From: a bacterium
GTDB taxonomy: Bacteria > Electryoneota > Electryoneia > Electryoneales > Electryoneaceae
Reading direction: 5' to 3'
NCBI GenBank assembly: GCA_028278125.1
Contig: JANQEY010000326.1
Span: 1-55,356 of the forward strand
Length of the DNA stretch: 55,356 nucleotides
The stretch's first letter is position 1. The number at the start of each line of letters is the position of its first letter. This document shows positions 52,750 to 55,356 of this stretch, piece after piece. The notes below the pieces were generated by a model. That model worked only from the letters and a program-made list of their open reading frames with translations. It did no database searches and had not been told where the DNA came from. Made by a program: the position numbers and the translations under genes.

Positions 52750-54453
52750 ATGAAGAAACCATTGTGCATCTTGATATACTTGATTCTCCTAAGTTTTTCC
52801 AGTTATGCCCAGGTTGAATTTATCGAACATCAGTTTGGGGGCGAGATAAGTACGCCTTGGGGTTTATGTGTAGCTGATTTTGATAATGATGGTGATTATG
52901 ACGTTGCTGTAGCGGGGTATGGTGGATACGTTTATGTCTATGAACAGGCTGAAGAGGGCACCTTTACTGCCCATCTTATTGGGGATAATAGTACCTGTGA
53001 TGTTACAATATACAACGGTGATATTGATGGAGATGGTGACCAGGATATAGTTGGTACGACAGTTTGTACAAGTATCCTTGTCTGGTGGGAAAACGAGGGT
53101 GAATTCGAATTTACAGAACATGTGATTGGTGAAAACGTTCCTCAATTACTACAGATTTCGCTGGTAGATATTGATTTGGATGGTGACCTTGATATCATAA
53201 CTCCCTTGCATAATTATGAACCCTATATTCATGAAATTCGTATCTGGTTCAACGACGGAGAAGGTCAATTCTTCTATGAGATTATTGCTGAAGAGGTAAA
53301 TGCATGGGGAATAGAAGCTGCCGATTTAAATCAGGACGGGAATATAGATATTCTATATACTGATTATTTTGCTGAAAACATTTTCTGGTTGGAGCAAACG
53401 GAAGATTTCGAATTTGTACATCATGAAATCGAGGCAAATTTAAATCATGCCTTCGATATGGTCGTTGATGACCTGGATCATGATGGCGATCTTGACATAG
53501 CTGCAGCAGGATATAGCAGTTCACCTATTAAGTGGTATGAAAATGATGGCAATCAACTATTTACTGAACATTTATTAAATCTGGACAACAGTTACACGCA
53601 TCTTACATTGGCTGATATCAATCTTGATGGGAGATTGGATATTATTGCCAGTTCCAGTGGTGGTGGGGTAAACTTGATATTATTTCTGAATACACCTGAG
53701 GGTGTATTCGAGGAACATATTATCGATGCTAACAATGGAGAGCTTCCTCACGAATCATTGGATTTTGATTTTGACGGAGATGTTGATATTGTCCAAGGTA
53801 AAACATACTTAATTTCATGGTGGGAAAATCAAGCAACTCCAGATTTCCCAATTCCCTTCGATCTTGTTGAGCCACATGATGAATCAATGCTTAATGAAAT
53901 GCCGGTAACTCTTCAATGGACCTCAGCACATCACCCAATCGTGATTGACAGTATCACATACCAGGTACAGCTGAGCAGGTACGAAGATTTTCATGCCATA
54001 CATTACTATGATGCTGGAATTGATACATTATTCCTGCTGGACAACTTGTTATCTGATACTGAATACTGGTGGAGGATCAGGGCAATTAACCAGAGAACGT
54101 TATTATCCCGGTATTCAAACCAGGAATGGTCGTTTATAACTCCATTTTTCAACGCTGTAGATCCAGGTCTATCAGGTGGTATTCTACCCCACAATTTTCA
54201 ACTGACAACTTTTCCAAATCCGTTCAATGCTACCCTTAACCTTACTGTTGGTCTGCCTTCTTCTTCACAGTTGGAGATTGAGATATTTAACCTATATGGT
54301 CAAATGGTATCACAGGTTATAGATGGTCATTATGGAGAGGGACTTCATGATTTCACGTTCGATATGACAGGACATCCTAGCGGAATTTATTTTATCCAGG
54401 CAACTATTTCTGGAGATATGAATGAAATCCGAAAAGTTGTATTATTGAAATAG
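52750..54453 (+). CDS. Secreted FG-GAP/VCBS repeat protein with sorting domain
   Basis: A 567-residue exported protein with signal peptide ending SSYAQV. Residues about 25-360 contain seven calcium-type D-x-[DN]-x-D-G-x-x-D loops (e.g. DFDNDGDYD, DIDGDGDQD, DLDHDGDLD), as in FG-GAP/VCBS propellers. A fibronectin-III-like domain follows (about 370-465, FDLVEPHDES...VTLQW...YWWRIRAIN), then a C-terminal sorting domain (about 485-567, FPNPFNATLNLTV...EIFNLYGQMV...KVVLLK). Probably surface-attached or released by a type IX-like route. The role is unknown; calcium-dependent adhesion is inference. GGGGGTG precedes the ATG. Confidence 0.9.
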   Translation: MKKPLCILIYLILLSFSSYAQVEFIEHQFGGEISTPWGLCVADFDNDGDYDVAVAGYGGYVYVYEQAEEGTFTAHLIGDNSTCDVTIYNGDIDGDGDQDIVGTTVCTSILVWWENEGEFEFTEHVIGENVPQLLQISLVDIDLDGDLDIITPLHNYEPYIHEIRIWFNDGEGQFFYEIIAEEVNAWGIEAADLNQDGNIDILYTDYFAENIFWLEQTEDFEFVHHEIEANLNHAFDMVVDDLDHDGDLDIAAAGYSSSPIKWYENDGNQLFTEHLLNLDNSYTHLTLADINLDGRLDIIASSSGGGVNLILFLNTPEGVFEEHIIDANNGELPHESLDFDFDGDVDIVQGKTYLISWWENQATPDFPIPFDLVEPHDESMLNEMPVTLQWTSAHHPIVIDSITYQVQLSRYEDFHAIHYYDAGIDTLFLLDNLLSDTEYWWRIRAINQRTLLSRYSNQEWSFITPFFNAVDPGLSGGILPHNFQLTTFPNPFNATLNLTVGLPSSSQLEIEIFNLYGQMVSQVIDGHYGEGLHDFTFDMTGHPSGIYFIQATISGDMNEIRKVVLLK

Positions 54454-54463
54454 CTTTTCTGAG

Positions 54464-54496
54464 AACAAACACCCGGTATTTAACCGGGTGTTTGTT
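54464..54496 (+). terminator. Intrinsic terminator after the FG-GAP gene
   Basis: AAACACCCGGT (54467-54477) pairs with ACCGGGTGTTT (54483-54493) around ATTTA, extendable by three more pairs on each side. The 3' side runs TTTGTTTATA. It lies 13 bases after the stop and may serve both strands. Confidence 0.85.
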
Positions 54497-54502
54497 TATA
54501 AG

Positions 54503-54533
54503 TCACTGGATTCCAGCTTTCGCTGGAATGACA
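54503..54533. repeat. REP-like inverted repeat
   Basis: ATTCCAGC (54510-54517), loop TTTC, GCTGGAAT (54522-54529), flanked by TCACTGG and GACACC. The core GGATTCC...GGAATGAC resembles a short inverted repeat that occurs in many copies in numerous bacterial genomes. Only one copy is noticed in this window, and copy number elsewhere cannot be judged here. Confidence 0.5.
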
Positions 54534-54558
54534 CCTCTTAATCAATCTCTATACAGAA

Positions 54559-55356
54559 TTATACATCTAGTGACATCATGTATTCGTGCATGGCACGGAA
54601 TGCTTTTTTACCGGCACCCATCGCCAGGATAACCGTCGCCGCACCAATTACAATATCACCGCCTGCGTAAACACCTGGCATTGATGTCAAGCATGTATCA
54701 TCGTCAGCGATAATATTGCCCCATTTATTCAGATCCAGATCGGGGGTGGCGGCTGTCAGGAGTGGATTCGCGCCGTTACCGATTGAAACAATTACCGTGT
54801 CAACATCAACGTCATATTCAGAGCCTTCAACAGGAACAGGACGACGACGTCCGGAAGCATCCGGTTCACCGAGTTCCATCTTGATACAGGTCATGCTCTT
54901 TACACGACCGTTTTCATCGCCATTAATCTTGATAGGATTCTGGAGAAGACGGAAATCGATTCCCTCTTCCTTGGCATGGTGAATCTCTTCATTACGCGCA
55001 GGCATCTCAACTTCACTGCGACGATATACCAGGTAAACATTATCCGCACCAAGCCTCAGCGCTGTACGAGCCGAGTCCATGGCAACATTACCGCCACCAA
55101 TTACCGCTACATTTTTACTGCGAATGATCGGGGTGTCGTAATTCGGGAAATCATAAGCACGCATCAGGTTAGATCGGGTCAGGTATTCGTTTGCTGAATA
55201 TACACCTATAAGGTTCTCACCGGGAATATTCATGAAATAGGGTAGACCGGCACCAACACCGACAAATATGGAATGATAACCTTCTTCCTCGAAAAGCTCT
55301 TCAAGTGTCAAATATTTACCGATAACGGCATTATAGACAATCTTTACACCAAGCTT
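54559..55356 (-). CDS. Glutamate synthase small subunit-like NAD(P) oxidoreductase (partial, 5' cut by window edge)
   Basis: This is the C-terminal part of a GltD/SudA/NfnL-type flavoprotein. The frame runs into the window edge: the 15 codons before the first TTG (residues KLGVKIVYNAVIGKY) belong to the protein, so it is truncated, not short. Seen: FVGVGAGLPYFMNIPGE, NADPH-binding VAVIGGGNVAMDSARTA, YRRSEVEMPARNEEI and the C-terminal FAD-binding end AGGDIVIGAATVILAMGAGKKA. It matches the stand-alone NADPH-dependent glutamate synthase/sulfide dehydrogenase group. The N-terminal iron-sulfur part is outside the window, so the subtype is not decidable. Confidence 0.93.
   Translation of the reverse strand, partial: KLGVKIVYNAVIGKYLTLEELFEEEGYHSIFVGVGAGLPYFMNIPGENLIGVYSANEYLTRSNLMRAYDFPNYDTPIIRSKNVAVIGGGNVAMDSARTALRLGADNVYLVYRRSEVEMPARNEEIHHAKEEGIDFRLLQNPIKINGDENGRVKSMTCIKMELGEPDASGRRRPVPVEGSEYDVDVDTVIVSIGNGANPLLTAATPDLDLNKWGNIIADDDTCLTSMPGVYAGGDIVIGAATVILAMGAGKKAFRAMHEYMMSLDV

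Noticed and set aside
55351..55356. AAGCTT at the window end as a clone boundary
   Set aside because: A HindIII hexamer at one end only is weak evidence. The 5' end has no matching site, so it may be chance.

Overview
The window carries about forty protein genes, one tRNA and two likely structured RNAs in a dense chromosomal layout. I see no phage, plasmid, transposase or CRISPR signature. The base composition looks moderately AT-rich. Three secreted proteins (2997-4832, 29438-32812, 52750-54453) end in a YPNPFNPST / FPNPFNAT-type C-terminal sorting domain of the kind used by type IX secretion or a related route. A lipoprotein begins its mature part with C-x-YFNSFYN, and a class 1B PyrD/PyrK pair is present. 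Together these point to an uncultured or little-studied lineage of the Fibrobacteres-Chlorobi-Bacteroidetes (FCB) neighbourhood, such as Marinimicrobia, Calditrichota, Zixibacteria or KSB1-like groups. The exact phylum cannot be read from this sequence alone.

Layout. 0.25-4.8 kb: an acidic modular protein, an HDOD protein and a secreted peptidylarginine/agmatine deiminase-like enzyme. 4.8-5.5 kb: a terminator, an unassigned structured RNA with its own promoter and terminator, then tRNA-Leu(CAG). 5.6-10.2 kb: an orphan substrate-binding lipoprotein followed by a Cache/PAS hybrid histidine kinase. 10.1-16.3 kb: an NhaC antiporter, a glycoside-hydrolase-2-like protein fused to a membrane domain, guaB and rpsT. 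16.4-23.1 kb: a tight six-gene run with overlapping or nearly abutting ends (sirtuin, TPR lipoprotein, pyrK, pyrD, rlpA-like, cdsA). 23.3-38.4 kb, minus strand: a Tricorn-like protease, an NtrY-type kinase with a DUF4390-like partner, a small DUF202-like membrane protein, a 1.1k-residue secreted repeat protein, a YyaL-like protein, and an argF / degenerate-GGDEF / MEMO1 / methyltransferase run. 38.6-47.9 kb: pheS-pheT-zapB-like-zapA-6S RNA-rny, a histidine ammonia-lyase-like enzyme and a YtcJ-type amidohydrolase. 47.9-55.4 kb: a biotin carboxylase with its biotin carrier, a HTH-receiver regulator, a POT-type transporter, an FG-GAP secreted protein and the 3' part of a glutamate-synthase-small-subunit-like oxidoreductase cut by the window edge.

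How the genes fit together. Core functions are spread among envelope and signalling genes: translation (pheST, rpsT, tRNA-Leu), nucleotide synthesis (guaB, pyrDK), phospholipid synthesis (cdsA), arginine synthesis (argF), cell division (zapA, zapB-like) and RNA decay (rny). Several proteins look like pseudoenzymes or altered enzymes: a GH2-like domain without its catalytic acids, a GGDEF domain without its motif, a YyaL protein without its CxxC, and an ammonia-lyase with Ala-Cys-Gly in place of Ala-Ser-Gly. The items most worth following up are the unassigned RNA at 5.03-5.24 kb, the GH2-membrane fusion, the substrate-binding-protein/kinase pair, the PPAD-like deiminase and the probable 6S RNA between zapA and rny.
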